In this document: piece by piece, positions 19,572 through 28,362 of the stretch | Numbering within the stretch: position 1 is the first letter of the stretch | How the letters are laid out: the number at the start of each line of letters is the position of its first letter | Source of the DNA: Fibrobacteria bacterium | GTDB lineage: Bacteria; Fibrobacterota; Fibrobacteria; UBA11236 | Reading direction: 5' to 3' | Assembly (NCBI GenBank): GCA_025360005.1 | Contig: JANYDA010000031.1 | Span: forward strand, 1-57,695 | DNA: 57,695 bases | Notes under the pieces: generated by a model | What the model saw: only the letters and a program-made list of their open reading frames with translations | Database searches by the model: none | Told to the model about the DNA's origin: nothing | Made by a program: the position numbers and the translations under genes

Positions 19572-22500
19572 ATGGCGATGCATAAAATCATTTTCGTTTA
19601 CGCGGTCTCTTGCGCGATCGGCTCATCTTCGGTTGCAGCCGCGGAGGTGAAAGCCGCACCCGAGCCCAAGGAGGCTTGTAAACTGGGTAAATCCCAATAC
19701 GCTTCCGGGGACGTTGTGAAAGCCATTAAGACCTTGGGCAAATGCGTTGAACGTGAGGCGCGCAATCGCGAAGCCTGGGTAGCCCTCGCCTACGCCAACC
19801 TGGAAGCCGGCCGCTTTCCCCAATCAGTGGACGCCTTCGCCCGAGCGGAAGCCTTGAAACCGGGCGACGATGCTTTCCTTTCGGGTTACCTGTCGGCGTT
19901 GGAAGGGGCGGGCAAGACCGAAGAGCAAATCCCCGTGCTGCGCCAGCTCGTCGGCAAGCAGGCGAAGGATCGCAAGCCCGCCGAACGGTTGCTGGCTTCC
20001 GTCGAGGCCGCCGGAGCCGACAAATATCCAGCCGAATACCTTTTCGCCTTGCAGTCCCTGTCCGAAAGCCCCCCTGCGGACAGGAATCTGCTGGAAAAAT
20101 TGGCGGCGGCCTATCTTAAACGAGGCAGCCCGGAGAAAGCGGAAGCCGAGTATCGCGGCTTGTTGGTGAAGTACCCGGAGTCCTCCGAGGACTGGGCGGG
20201 CCTGGGAGCCTCCCTGGCCGCCTCGGACGCGCAGGCCGCCGGCGAATGTTATCGCAAGGCCGCTTTCTATTCGGACAATGCCGGCCAGCGCGTCGTGTAC
20301 CAGGATGAACAAAAGCGTTTCGCCAAGGCGGCTTCCGCCTCGCAGAATAATACCAAAGCTACCTTTGAGGATTCCAGGGAAACGGCCGTCCTGGCGGCAA
20401 CCGCTCCCGCTCCAACCGTCGCGGCTCCCGTTGCGCCGGCCCCGAAACCCCCTGCGGTTGCTTCCGCTCCGGCCAAGCAGGCAGCGCAACCGATCCCAAC
20501 ACAACCCCAGGCGGTTCCCACCGCCAAGGTCAAACCCTTCGATGTGAAGGCGTATCAGGACAGCATCTATAAAGTGGAATTGGATAGGCGCTTAGCCGTC
20601 TTGCATGTGCCCAAGACTGCCGCGTCATCGGCCCCGGTTCCCACCCTCCCCGCAAGCACGGTCATTCCCTCCGCGGCGGCTCCTTCGGCATCCGCGTCCT
20701 CGTCTTCCACCCCTTCCGCTTCCCCTGCGGTTTCAGTTCAAACCCAATCTGAAAAAGATCAACAAGTCCGCGCAATGGAAACCAAGGCCGCGGCGGAAAA
20801 GGCCCGCCAGATCCAATCGGCCCGATTGGCTCAAGAGGCCGATAATAAGGCCAAGGAAGAAAAACGGAAGCAGGATGAGCTGGCACGCAAACAGGCGGAT
20901 GCGGATAAGCAAAGGCTGGCGCTGGCGGAGAAAGCGCGGCAGGATTCCGTTTCCAGGGAGAACGACAAGCGCGCCAAGGCGGAGAAGGAAAAGCAGGAGT
21001 TGCTTGCGAAGGCGGACAAGGCACGCCAGGATTCCATCTCCAGGGAGAACGATAAGCGCGCCAAGGCCGAGAAGGAAAAGCAGGAGTTGCTGGCGAAGGA
21101 GGCGGCCAAGGCGCGCAAGCTCAAAGAGGAACAGGATCGCCGGGATCAGTTGGCGCGGGAAAGGAGCAACCGCTACGACCGGGCCTTGGCCTGCTACCGG
21201 GAGGCCCGTACGGATTCCGCGGCGATTTTGTTCAAGGCCGTGTTGGCGGATTCCCCCCGTACGGATGCATACTATTTCGCGGGCCGGACCTTTCTGGCCA
21301 AAGGGGATTATTCCCAAGCCCTGGAGGCCTTTGGAAAAGCCTCCTCGGATAAGGCTGATCTGGATGGGCTCAAGGGCAAGGCTTTGCTGGGGCTGGGAAA
21401 GAATAAGGAAGCCTTGGCCGCGTTGGAGGCCCAATACGCAAAGGGCGCAGGGGACTCCTTGTTGCCGGACCTGGTCAACCTCAAGCGCAAGGCCGGAGAT
21501 GAACCGGGCGCGATCGCCTACTTGGAAAGATTGGCGGAAAAGCGCCCCGCTGAAAGCAAATACCAGGAGGAACTGGCCGCCTATTATCGCGGCAAAGGGG
21601 ATCGCGCGAAAGCATCCCTCCATTACAGCAAGGTTTTCATCATGAATACGTCCCATGTGGAGGCCAATTATTGGCTCGGCATGGAAGCGGCTAAAGCCGG
21701 GGATCATGCCCAGGCGGTTCCCATGTTGGAACGCGTGGTGGTGGCCAACCCGGCGCGGGCGGATGTTTGGAAGGCCATCGCCATGGGCGATGCCGCCTTG
21801 GGCCGCAAGGATCCGGCCTGGGAAGCCTACCGGAAGGCCTCCGCATTGCTCCCGGCCGATTTGGATTTGGCGCGGGGAAAGCTGGCCCTGGCCCGGGAGT
21901 CCCATCCGGCCGAAGCGGGGCAAGCCTATGAGGACGTGCTCCGCATCGCTCCCCAAGATGCCGAAGCCGCCTTGGGCCTTGCCAAACTCCGATTCCAGGA
22001 AGGCAACTATCCCGTCGCGGAAAAGAACTACCGCATCGCCTGCAAGGACTCCAAGGACCCGCATGTTTGGGCGGAGTTCGGGCGATCGCTGCTGGAGCAG
22101 AAAAAGAACGATGAGGCCGCCGCCATCCTGCAGAAGGCCGTGGACATGGGCGAAAAGGATCCCGCCCTGCGCATGGATTTAGCGCGCATCCGCATGGACA
22201 AGGGGGATTTGGATTGGGCCGAAGCGCTGTTCAAGGATTTGGGCAAGAAATCGCCCGCCGATCCGGAACCCTTGTATTGGCAGGGTCAAATCGCCCTAAA
22301 GCGCCAACAAACCGCCGTCGGGGAGGAATTCTTCCGCAAGGCGCACCAATTGAAACCGGAAGACGGGCGTTATGCGGAAGCGCTTGCGCGCCAGTTACGC
22401 GATAAAGAGGATTGGAAGGCCGCCATCGCCGCGCTCTCCCAGGCCGAAGGCAAACTCACGCTTTCCGGACGGCTGTTGTACGGGGATTGCCTGGCCCATG

Positions 22501-23516
22501 CCGGGGACGCGTCCAAGGCCCAGGAAATCTATTCGCAGTTGTACCGGCAAGAGGCGTCGGCTGCGCTGTTGTCGCGGCGCGTAGACTTGCTGGTCCGCAT
22601 GGGCAAGGCCGAGCAAGCCTCCGATCTCGTTTCCGCCTCGCCCTATCAAGACGCGACGGAAGTCCGTTACTCGCTGGCCAAGGCGCAATTATCGCTGGCC
22701 GATGCGCATGTGATCAAGGGAGACGTGGATCAGGCGGTCGCCATGATGAAGCAGGTCGTCAAATCCGATGATCACCGGCCGGACTACCACTATTACCTGG
22801 GCTTGGCCTATTTCGATCAGAACCGTTATAAGAAAGCCTTGGGGGAATTTGCGGACGCGATAACTTATCGGGTGGACTATCCGGAAGCCTTGTACCACAA
22901 AGGCCTCTGCCTGTTGCAAACCGAAGATATCAAGGAAGCCGAAAACGCATTCGGGGAACTCTCGCAACACGCCGATGCCGTTTGGAAGGCCCGCGGCCTT
23001 TATGGTCTGGCCATGGTCTTCGAGGCCCAAGGCAAGACGGAAGCCGTTGCCCACCATCTCGAAAGATCGGTGGCATCGTTCCCGTTGCCGGAAGCCATGG
23101 CTTATCTTTCGCGCGTCAGTCTCCGCGGGAATAAAGTGGCGGAAGCGCAAGACTGGGCCCGCAAGGCATTGAATGCGGATCCGTCCAACGAAATAGCCAC
23201 CGTGGCATTGGCAGAGGCCCTCTCATCCGGCAAGCGGCAAACGGAAGCGATGCAGTTGGCGGAGCAGGGGCTCAAGGCGCGTCCGCTATCCTGCGGTCTG
23301 ATGGTGCAGACCGCCAAACTCAATTTGGAGGCCGGTAATATCGATTCGAGCCTGGCGATGAGCAACCATGCCATCCGCATTTGCCCGGATGAGAAAATGG
23401 CCTACTACTATGCCGGAGCGGCTACCCATGGATCCAATCGCCCCAAGGAAGCCAAGCAATACTTCAAATCATTCCGCAAACTGGGCGGGGACAAGAAGCT
23501 GGTGCCGGAAGACTGA
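19572..23516 (+). CDS. Giant exported TPR protein with coiled-coil linker
   Basis: A 1,314-residue protein. ATG 19572 (MAMHKIIFVYAVSCAIG) is chosen because it opens a signal peptide ending near SVAAAE; the frame upstream is not protein-like. Residues about 30-250 hold TPR repeats, 265-430 are rich in Ala and Pro, 430-530 form a Lys/Glu/Arg-rich coiled coil with an exact-length 29-residue duplication, and about 530 to the end is a run of some 20 TPR or TPR-like helical pairs. It resembles periplasmic scaffolding proteins. The Lys/Glu coil recalls TolA-type linkers, but no TonB/TolA domain is seen. Partners unknown. Confidence 0.8.
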   Translation: MAMHKIIFVYAVSCAIGSSSVAAAEVKAAPEPKEACKLGKSQYASGDVVKAIKTLGKCVEREARNREAWVALAYANLEAGRFPQSVDAFARAEALKPGDDAFLSGYLSALEGAGKTEEQIPVLRQLVGKQAKDRKPAERLLASVEAAGADKYPAEYLFALQSLSESPPADRNLLEKLAAAYLKRGSPEKAEAEYRGLLVKYPESSEDWAGLGASLAASDAQAAGECYRKAAFYSDNAGQRVVYQDEQKRFAKAASASQNNTKATFEDSRETAVLAATAPAPTVAAPVAPAPKPPAVASAPAKQAAQPIPTQPQAVPTAKVKPFDVKAYQDSIYKVELDRRLAVLHVPKTAASSAPVPTLPASTVIPSAAAPSASASSSSTPSASPAVSVQTQSEKDQQVRAMETKAAAEKARQIQSARLAQEADNKAKEEKRKQDELARKQADADKQRLALAEKARQDSVSRENDKRAKAEKEKQELLAKADKARQDSISRENDKRAKAEKEKQELLAKEAAKARKLKEEQDRRDQLARERSNRYDRALACYREARTDSAAILFKAVLADSPRTDAYYFAGRTFLAKGDYSQALEAFGKASSDKADLDGLKGKALLGLGKNKEALAALEAQYAKGAGDSLLPDLVNLKRKAGDEPGAIAYLERLAEKRPAESKYQEELAAYYRGKGDRAKASLHYSKVFIMNTSHVEANYWLGMEAAKAGDHAQAVPMLERVVVANPARADVWKAIAMGDAALGRKDPAWEAYRKASALLPADLDLARGKLALARESHPAEAGQAYEDVLRIAPQDAEAALGLAKLRFQEGNYPVAEKNYRIACKDSKDPHVWAEFGRSLLEQKKNDEAAAILQKAVDMGEKDPALRMDLARIRMDKGDLDWAEALFKDLGKKSPADPEPLYWQGQIALKRQQTAVGEEFFRKAHQLKPEDGRYAEALARQLRDKEDWKAAIAALSQAEGKLTLSGRLLYGDCLAHAGDASKAQEIYSQLYRQEASAALLSRRVDLLVRMGKAEQASDLVSASPYQDATEVRYSLAKAQLSLADAHVIKGDVDQAVAMMKQVVKSDDHRPDYHYYLGLAYFDQNRYKKALGEFADAITYRVDYPEALYHKGLCLLQTEDIKEAENAFGELSQHADAVWKARGLYGLAMVFEAQGKTEAVAHHLERSVASFPLPEAMAYLSRVSLRGNKVAEAQDWARKALNADPSNEIATVALAEALSSGKRQTEAMQLAEQGLKARPLSCGLMVQTAKLNLEAGNIDSSLAMSNHAIRICPDEKMAYYYAGAATHGSNRPKEAKQYFKSFRKLGGDKKLVPED
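20934..21107 (+). repeat. 87-bp tandem duplication inside the TPR gene
   Basis: Two consecutive 87-bp units (starting at 20934 and 21021) encode nearly the same 29 residues, KARQDSxSRENDKRAKAEKE and the rest of the unit. The period is a multiple of three, so the frame is preserved. Third-position differences show the duplication is not brand new. Confidence 0.85.
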
Positions 23517-23525
23517 CGGCGGGGA

Positions 23526-23654
23526 CTATTTCCTGGAAGGCAGATCTTCCGGGAATTTTCCTTTGCGGCACACCACGCCGGGCAGGATCCAGATCAGGAA
23601 AAGCATCGCGCTGAAAACCATGATCCCCGTTTGTATCTGATCGTTCTGCAGCAT
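23526..23654 (-). CDS. Possible 42-residue single-helix membrane protein
   Basis: A short frame in otherwise empty DNA, converging on the TPR gene. It starts at ATG 23654 (or GTG 23666) and reads MLQNDQIQTG, one hydrophobic helix (IMVFSAMLFLIWILPGVV), then a basic and polar tail ending in PSRK. The N-out/C-in charge pattern (acidic before, Arg/Lys after the helix) is what a small membrane protein would show. No strong ribosome-binding site is present, so confidence is limited. Confidence 0.35.
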   Translation of the reverse strand: MLQNDQIQTGIMVFSAMLFLIWILPGVVCRKGKFPEDLPSRK

Positions 23655-23666
23655 TTCCACGGCCAC

Positions 23667-24002
23667 CCCCGAGGTTGAATGTTGGATTGATGATCCATTC
23701 TACCATGGGCTGTAAATCGATATCCCATGTTTTTTTACCCGATTCAGCATTGAAATACCAATACCGGCCGCTTCCGGCCCGTCGCTTCCAATTTCTCCAA
23801 TCTGGGATTTGCTGGATAGCGATACAAATTCCTATATGCTATCATTCGGGCCTGAACCGGGCCTGAACCGGCGTAAGGGCCTGCCAGGCCCGATCCTGAG
23901 GGGATGACCCCGTTGGAAAAGTTCGTGCAGGGTCAGAAACGGGTTCGATCGCGAATTAGTTTAAGGCCAGAGACATACCTGAAGTGAAATAACGAAACCA
24001 AA
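23667..24002. promoter_or_regulatory. Repeat-rich leader upstream of the YhcG-N-like gene
   Basis: This 336-bp stretch has no credible protein. It holds a possible promoter (TTGCTG at 23809, 18-bp spacer, TATATG at 23833), an 11-bp tandem repeat GGGCCTGAACC twice from about 23848, a GGGCCTG-C-CAGGCCC palindrome near 23877, and a GGGGATGACCCC hairpin near 23899. The density of stems suggests a structured 5' leader or a small RNA rather than spacer DNA. A similar TTGATATAAATTC...TCGGGCCTGAA string lies at 39509-39536. Confidence 0.35.
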
Positions 24003-24485
24003 ATGCAACCGTACGAAGCGACCGCCATCCAATGGCTACACGATGAAGTAAGGGTCTATCTCCGGGCCCGCCGCGAAGGGAAACAACCGCCCAATCCGTC
24101 CGACTGGGTAGGCCTCTGCTGGGACGTTGGCCATAGCCTCTCGATGATGGCCGCCCACGGCATCAATTTGAAACCGGTCCTGGTGGCCGTATCCGGCAAG
24201 TTACGTATGGAATTCGTGGGGGTGAAGGGGCTGATGCCTTCCGACTTCCAGATGATGCGCCTGTTCTACCTGAATTATTTCGAGCGCTCGGAATTATTGC
24301 CCAAGCTTCGACTCATCCCATGGGACAGGCATGAGCTGATCCTGGAACGGTGCAAGGATCCCGTCCAGCAGGAGTTCTACCTTGAGCTTTGCCTCAAGGA
24401 GAACCTCAACCGTGATGACCTGTTGGACGCGTTCAAGAAGCAGCGGTATGAGATGAGTGCTTTATCGGGCTCTCCTTTTCCCTGA
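24003..24485 (+). CDS. Stand-alone DUF1016/YhcG N-terminal domain protein
   Basis: A 160-residue protein whose C-terminal half follows the pattern of the DUF1016 N-domain (FQMMRLFYLNYFERS, then IPWDRHELILERCKDP, QEFYLELCLKENLNRDDL, QRYE). Full YhcG-family proteins are about 340-380 residues and end in a PD-(D/E)XK nuclease domain, which is absent here; the frame stops and runs into the convergent HxlR gene with a 53-bp overlap. It may be a truncated copy or a free-standing partner domain. The ribosome-binding site is weak. Function unknown. Confidence 0.65.
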   Translation: MQPYEATAIQWLHDEVRVYLRARREGKQPPNPSDWVGLCWDVGHSLSMMAAHGINLKPVLVAVSGKLRMEFVGVKGLMPSDFQMMRLFYLNYFERSELLPKLRLIPWDRHELILERCKDPVQQEFYLELCLKENLNRDDLLDAFKKQRYEMSALSGSPFP

Positions 24486-24966
24486 AATCCCATCCGCTTG
24501 GGGTGGGGATGGATCTCGAAGCATTCCGCGCCGGAGCCGAATCGTCAGGGACCGGATCTAGGTTTGGCGTTTCGGCTGCCGGGACCGTACCTAGGGTGGC
24601 TTCATTCAAACGGATCTGGGAATCCGATAGTGCTTGCGAATCCGGCCCATAAGCCCCCAGATGTTCGCTGCCCCATTGCCGGATGGCGGAAAGGATCGGT
24701 TCCAGGCTGCGGCTGCGCAGGGTGGGTGCGTATACGATGCGGGGTTTATTCGTGCCTACCACTATGCGGGTAATCAAACCGTCGAACTCCAGTTCCTTGA
24801 GATGCTTCGCCAGGATCTTGGCGGAAATGCCTTGGGATAAACGTTTCAGTTCTCCAAAGCGTTTGGACTCACCCGTTAAAAGATGGTTGAGGATGAGCCC
24901 CTTCCATTTGCCGCCTATGAGATTGAGGGTCAATTCCGCGGGCCAAGTGAATTTCTTGAGTACCAT
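24433..24966 (-). CDS. HxlR-family winged-helix transcriptional regulator
   Basis: A 177-residue protein; residues 1-100 are an HxlR-type winged helix (LIGGKWKGLILNHLL, RFGELKRLSQGISAKILAKH, LEFDGLITRIV). The Cys usually near residue 10-12 of redox- or aldehyde-sensing HxlR proteins is not present, so ligand sensing may differ. About 65 extra polar residues at the C-terminus have no homology I recognise and overlap the end of the convergent gene. A strong AAGGAG lies upstream of ATG 24966, and a palindrome CAGGT-A-ACCTG lies 19 bp above the start, a plausible autoregulatory site. Confidence 0.88.
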   Translation of the reverse strand: MVLKKFTWPAELTLNLIGGKWKGLILNHLLTGESKRFGELKRLSQGISAKILAKHLKELEFDGLITRIVVGTNKPRIVYAPTLRSRSLEPILSAIRQWGSEHLGAYGPDSQALSDSQIRLNEATLGTVPAAETPNLDPVPDDSAPARNASRSIPTPSGWDFREKESPIKHSSHTAAS

Positions 24967-24984
24967 CTTGTCTCCTTATCCTTG

Positions 24985-24995
24985 CAGGTAACCTG
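24985..24995. promoter_or_regulatory. CAGGTAACCTG palindrome upstream of the HxlR gene
   Basis: Perfect 5-bp arms around one central base, located in the leader of the HxlR-family gene, where such dimeric regulators often bind. The identical 11-mer also occurs at 36819-36829. Confidence 0.4.
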
Positions 24996-25241
24996 TGACA
25001 TTAAGGCAACCCCCGTGCCAGCTGTTGAGAGGGTCAATCCGGGGGGATTTTCGGTTATCGGAGCTTGGTGGGAAGGGTTACCGAGGGGAAAGCGCGTTCT
25101 AATATGGTCCTCCCGGTTTCAAAATGGGCCGGAAAATGAGGATTAACTATCTTTCTCCAGCCCCGAACCGTGTACTTTACCGGTCGGATTGGATTTTCAA
25201 TCGCCTTATCGCACCCGTGGCTTTTTTGCCGGGAAGGATTC

Positions 25242-26291
25242 ATGTTCAGAGCGCTACTAGCCTTTGCCTTCGTTTTAACCCTGGCAATCTCCGGTTTCTC
25301 CCAAACCAACTCCGAAAAATCTTCACAGGTTCCCGGAAATACCCAAACCCCTCCTTCCAGCGCGAAGTTGGTGAAGGACTCCACGCTTGCAGCGGACTCC
25401 CTCAAAGCCGGTAAAGCCAAGCGCAAATTAAAAGCCAAGGCAAAAGCCGCCGCTGTCGATTCCATGCGGGCAGCCAAGAAATCCCAGGATTCGCTCCAGG
25501 CCGCAGCCAAATCACCCGCTGTGGATAGCGCTAAAGCCATCCCGGGCCCGGTTGCCTCTCCCATAGCCCCCGCTTCGCCCGCCCCCGCAGCCGTTTCCGC
25601 TTCAGTTGCGCCCGTCGCAAAGGATTCCGCAGGGTCAGCCGGGAAACCAGGCGTGGATAGCGTCCCGGTCCCGGCCGTGGAAAGCGCTGAAAGCAAGTCC
25701 GTCGAGTTCAAACGGGAGCCGCGGGATACCCGCCTGTTCAATGATCCGCAGTTGGCCGGCAAGGAATACGGGGCCGGGATCCTGGGTTCCATAGTGGCCG
25801 GAACCCTATGCTTCTATATCGGGAGCGGCATCGAGACCGCTATCGAAGGGGAGGAAAAAGCCCATAAGGGGACCCTGAAGTTTACCGGCATTCGTTACGA
25901 TAATTACAAGGGCGCATTCTGGGGCGGCGCCACCGGCATGGTGCTGGGGTCGGCCCTGACCACCTATTTCATAGGCCAGACCGATGAAGAGAACGGCGGA
26001 TTATTCCTCACCCTGTTGGGCACGGTGGCCGCGGGGGCGGGCGCATTTTACGTCGCCCATCTTGCCGGCGTGAACGACGACATCGACTGGAAACCGTTCA
26101 TACCTTTGTTGGCGATTCCCTCGCTGGGCGGTACCCTGGGCTTCAACGTATCCCGCTGGTTCCAGGATCGCAGCCGGGAACAAGTGGTGGGAAGCCAGTC
26201 CGCAGTATGGTTGCATGCGCCTGCCCTGGCCTGGGGCAGGTCCGAAGGCGGTGATCGCCTGGAAGTGCATGCTCTCAACCTGACTTTCTGA
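25242..26291 (+). CDS. Exported protein with Ala/Lys-rich linker and glycine-rich membrane domain
   Basis: A 349-residue protein of unknown family. ATG 25242 is preceded by GGGAAGGA and opens a clear signal peptide (FRALLAFAFVLTLAISGFSQ). Residues about 20-165 are low-complexity Ser/Ala/Lys/Pro. Residues about 175-330 contain four hydrophobic, Gly/Ala-rich segments (GILGSIVAGTLCFYIGSG, GAFWGGATGMVLGSALTTYF, LLGTVAAGAGAFYVAHLAG, LLAIPSLGGTLGFNVSRWF). It may be anchored in the outer or inner membrane. The gene appears monocistronic or paired with the lipoprotein gene 104 bp downstream. Confidence 0.65.
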   Translation: MFRALLAFAFVLTLAISGFSQTNSEKSSQVPGNTQTPPSSAKLVKDSTLAADSLKAGKAKRKLKAKAKAAAVDSMRAAKKSQDSLQAAAKSPAVDSAKAIPGPVASPIAPASPAPAAVSASVAPVAKDSAGSAGKPGVDSVPVPAVESAESKSVEFKREPRDTRLFNDPQLAGKEYGAGILGSIVAGTLCFYIGSGIETAIEGEEKAHKGTLKFTGIRYDNYKGAFWGGATGMVLGSALTTYFIGQTDEENGGLFLTLLGTVAAGAGAFYVAHLAGVNDDIDWKPFIPLLAIPSLGGTLGFNVSRWFQDRSREQVVGSQSAVWLHAPALAWGRSEGGDRLEVHALNLTF

Positions 26292-26395
26292 TTCCGGGCC
26301 GGACGGATTTCCTCACCCGGTCTTCACTTCTCGAACCGCGGCGGACCGGAACCCCGGATCCACCGCCTGTTTCAACCGGAGAAGGATGCCCAGGC

Positions 26396-27259
26396 ATGCC
26401 ATTCCGATTTCCTTCCAGATGGTTGGTCGCCGGGTTCCTGACGGCTTCCGCATTCGGATTGAATGGCTGCAACAAGCTTAGGCTGGGATATGAGTACGCG
26501 GATTGGCTGGTCATCTATTCGGTAGAGGACAATTTCGACCTGGACAAGCCCCAGGCGATCCGGCTCAAGGAAGACGTCGCGGCCTATTTCCATTGGCATC
26601 GCACCCAGATGATGCCGGCGTATTCCGATTTCCTGACCTACATCGCGGATGGTGTCCGGGATGGCCTACGCCCGGCGGAAGTCGATACCGGCTATGCCCG
26701 CTATAAATCCCTTTATAAACGGACCATGGAGCCGGTCGCGGAAAAATCGGTAACCTTGCTGGAGTCCTTGTCCCCGGACCAGGTGGATGCCTGGTTGGAT
26801 TTGCAGCGTAGGAAAAATCGGAAGCTGCGCAAGGAGTTCAGCGGCAGCCCGGAGGAACGGCTGGAGCACCGATACAATAAAATCGTGGATGAAATGGAGG
26901 ATTGGACCGGACGCTTGAGCGGAGAACAGAAAAACAAGATTAAGGTTTTAAACGCCACTCTGCCCTGGAACGGAAACCTGTGGTTGGACATGCGCGAAAA
27001 GGTGCAGGATCACCTGGCCGAGCTTCTGAAAAAGAAGGCTCCGCTTACGGAGCTGCGGGATTACCTGAAAACATATTACCTGGAAACCGACGCCCTCCGC
27101 TCGCCGGAATACGGTGTCAAATACCATGCCTTCGAGACCCGTCTTCGCATCCTTATCTATCAGGTCCACAACATCCTGACGGTCGAACAAAAGATGCATT
27201 TCATCCAGCAGGTGGAAAAACAGGCGCAGGATTTCCGCGCCCTCAGCAAGCAAGAATGA
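26396..27259 (+). CDS. DUF6279-type lipoprotein
   Basis: A 287-residue lipoprotein. The signal sequence ends in a lipobox (FGLNGC, Cys near residue 24), followed by KLRLGYEYADWLVIYSVEDN, DLDKPQAIRLKEDVAAYFHW and a helical body, matching the pattern I know from DUF6279 proteins (an RLxYxNxDWL start and an acidic WHR segment). It should be attached to a membrane face in the periplasm. Function unknown. It converges on the winged-helix membrane gene with an 11-bp gap. Confidence 0.75.
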   Translation: MPFRFPSRWLVAGFLTASAFGLNGCNKLRLGYEYADWLVIYSVEDNFDLDKPQAIRLKEDVAAYFHWHRTQMMPAYSDFLTYIADGVRDGLRPAEVDTGYARYKSLYKRTMEPVAEKSVTLLESLSPDQVDAWLDLQRRKNRKLRKEFSGSPEERLEHRYNKIVDEMEDWTGRLSGEQKNKIKVLNATLPWNGNLWLDMREKVQDHLAELLKKKAPLTELRDYLKTYYLETDALRSPEYGVKYHAFETRLRILIYQVHNILTVEQKMHFIQQVEKQAQDFRALSKQE

Positions 27260-27270
27260 TCGAAATGGAT

Positions 27271-28362
27271 TTACTCAGCCGGAGGCGGCGGAAGCTCTTC
27301 CAGCCCAGGGGGATTCGGTACGTTGGGAGAGGATTCGGAGGGGCCCGGATCCGCAGTTGAAGAACTAAGATCGGAGCCTTCCTTGGCGGATGATTTTGCG
27401 GCCATGGCTTTTTTCCGCTTGGCCGCACCGCGGGCTGCCGCCTTGGCCATGGCGGAGGAAGAAGCGGAGGAGGTGGCTTTGGCCTTGGCCAGAGCAGCCT
27501 TCCTGGCTGCTTTACCTTTGGGGGCTTCTTCGGCTTTGGATGCTTCCGGTTTGGCGGCGGCAAGGGTCTTGAGCGAATCGGCGGCCTTGGCGCTTGCCAA
27601 TTGGTCCGTCAATTTCTTGACCTCCGCTTCCAACGCGGTGACATGGAGCTTGGTTTTTTCCTGGAAGTCGGCAAAGGATTTGGTCGCATCCGTAAGCGCT
27701 TTCTTATCCACGAAATTCCTGGCCGCCTGATTGACCGCGTTGCCGGCCAAACGACCGCTGAGCCAAGTGGATACGGCTACCGCTGCCACCAAGCCCAGGG
27801 CCAAAGTCAGGAAACCGATACCGCTTTTAGGGGCGGCTTGCTGGAATCCGTAAAGGGGACCATTGCCATTCAAGGCGGACTCCGGTTGCGGCGGGGTGGC
27901 GCTGTGGTGACCCTGATGGTAGGCCGGCTCCTCGGCAGCGATATGCTGGACCTGGACGGGAGCCATTTTAGCAGCGGGCGGAGGAGGTTCGGGAACCTGG
28001 AACGGCCGCTCCGAGGCGCTGCCGACGAAGCGGGACTCCGGACTGGAGCCTCCGCCAAGGCTGCGGTTTTCGCCCACCAGGGGAATGGAAGTGGTGGGCA
28101 TTTGCTGATTGGCGAGATGGGAAGCCGGAACTTGCATGGGTTGCGCCATTTGCGGTGCCGCCTGCGGTCCCGTGGGAAACCAGCATTCAATGCCTTGATT
28201 GGTGGTTTTCTTGGTGATGAGGCCTTGGCCTTGCAGGGAGCTCAAGGAATCGCTGATATCGGAAATGCTGATATTGAGGCGCGTCATCATTTCCGTGATG
28301 GTCGGCGCCCGATCCGAGTTCTGGTTCAGGAATTTCAAAATGCGTTGATCGTGCTTGGCCAT
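27271..28362 (-). CDS. Membrane-anchored winged-helix protein with coiled coil and Lys/Ala-rich tail
   Basis: A 363-residue protein. ATG 28362 is set by GGAGG five bases upstream; the longer frame to 28467 is rejected. Residues 1-62 form a MarR/DprA-like winged helix (ITEMMTRLNISISDISDSL, then SLQGQGLITKK). A Pro/Gln-rich linker follows, then one membrane helix at about 181-203 (GFLTLALGLVAAVAVSTWL), a short coiled coil (about 228-270), and a tail rich in Ala, Lys and Ser, ending in a Pro-rich segment. The topology suggests a DNA-binding head in the cytoplasm and a coiled tail in the periplasm, like CadC/ToxR in plan but not in sequence. Confidence 0.7.
   Translation of the reverse strand: MAKHDQRILKFLNQNSDRAPTITEMMTRLNISISDISDSLSSLQGQGLITKKTTNQGIECWFPTGPQAAPQMAQPMQVPASHLANQQMPTTSIPLVGENRSLGGGSSPESRFVGSASERPFQVPEPPPPAAKMAPVQVQHIAAEEPAYHQGHHSATPPQPESALNGNGPLYGFQQAAPKSGIGFLTLALGLVAAVAVSTWLSGRLAGNAVNQAARNFVDKKALTDATKSFADFQEKTKLHVTALEAEVKKLTDQLASAKAADSLKTLAAAKPEASKAEEAPKGKAARKAALAKAKATSSASSSAMAKAAARGAAKRKKAMAAKSSAKEGSDLSSSTADPGPSESSPNVPNPPGLEELPPPPAE

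Noticed and set aside
20934-21107. CRISPR-like or satellite repeat
   Set aside because: Only two adjacent copies, in frame within a coding region; this is a protein repeat.
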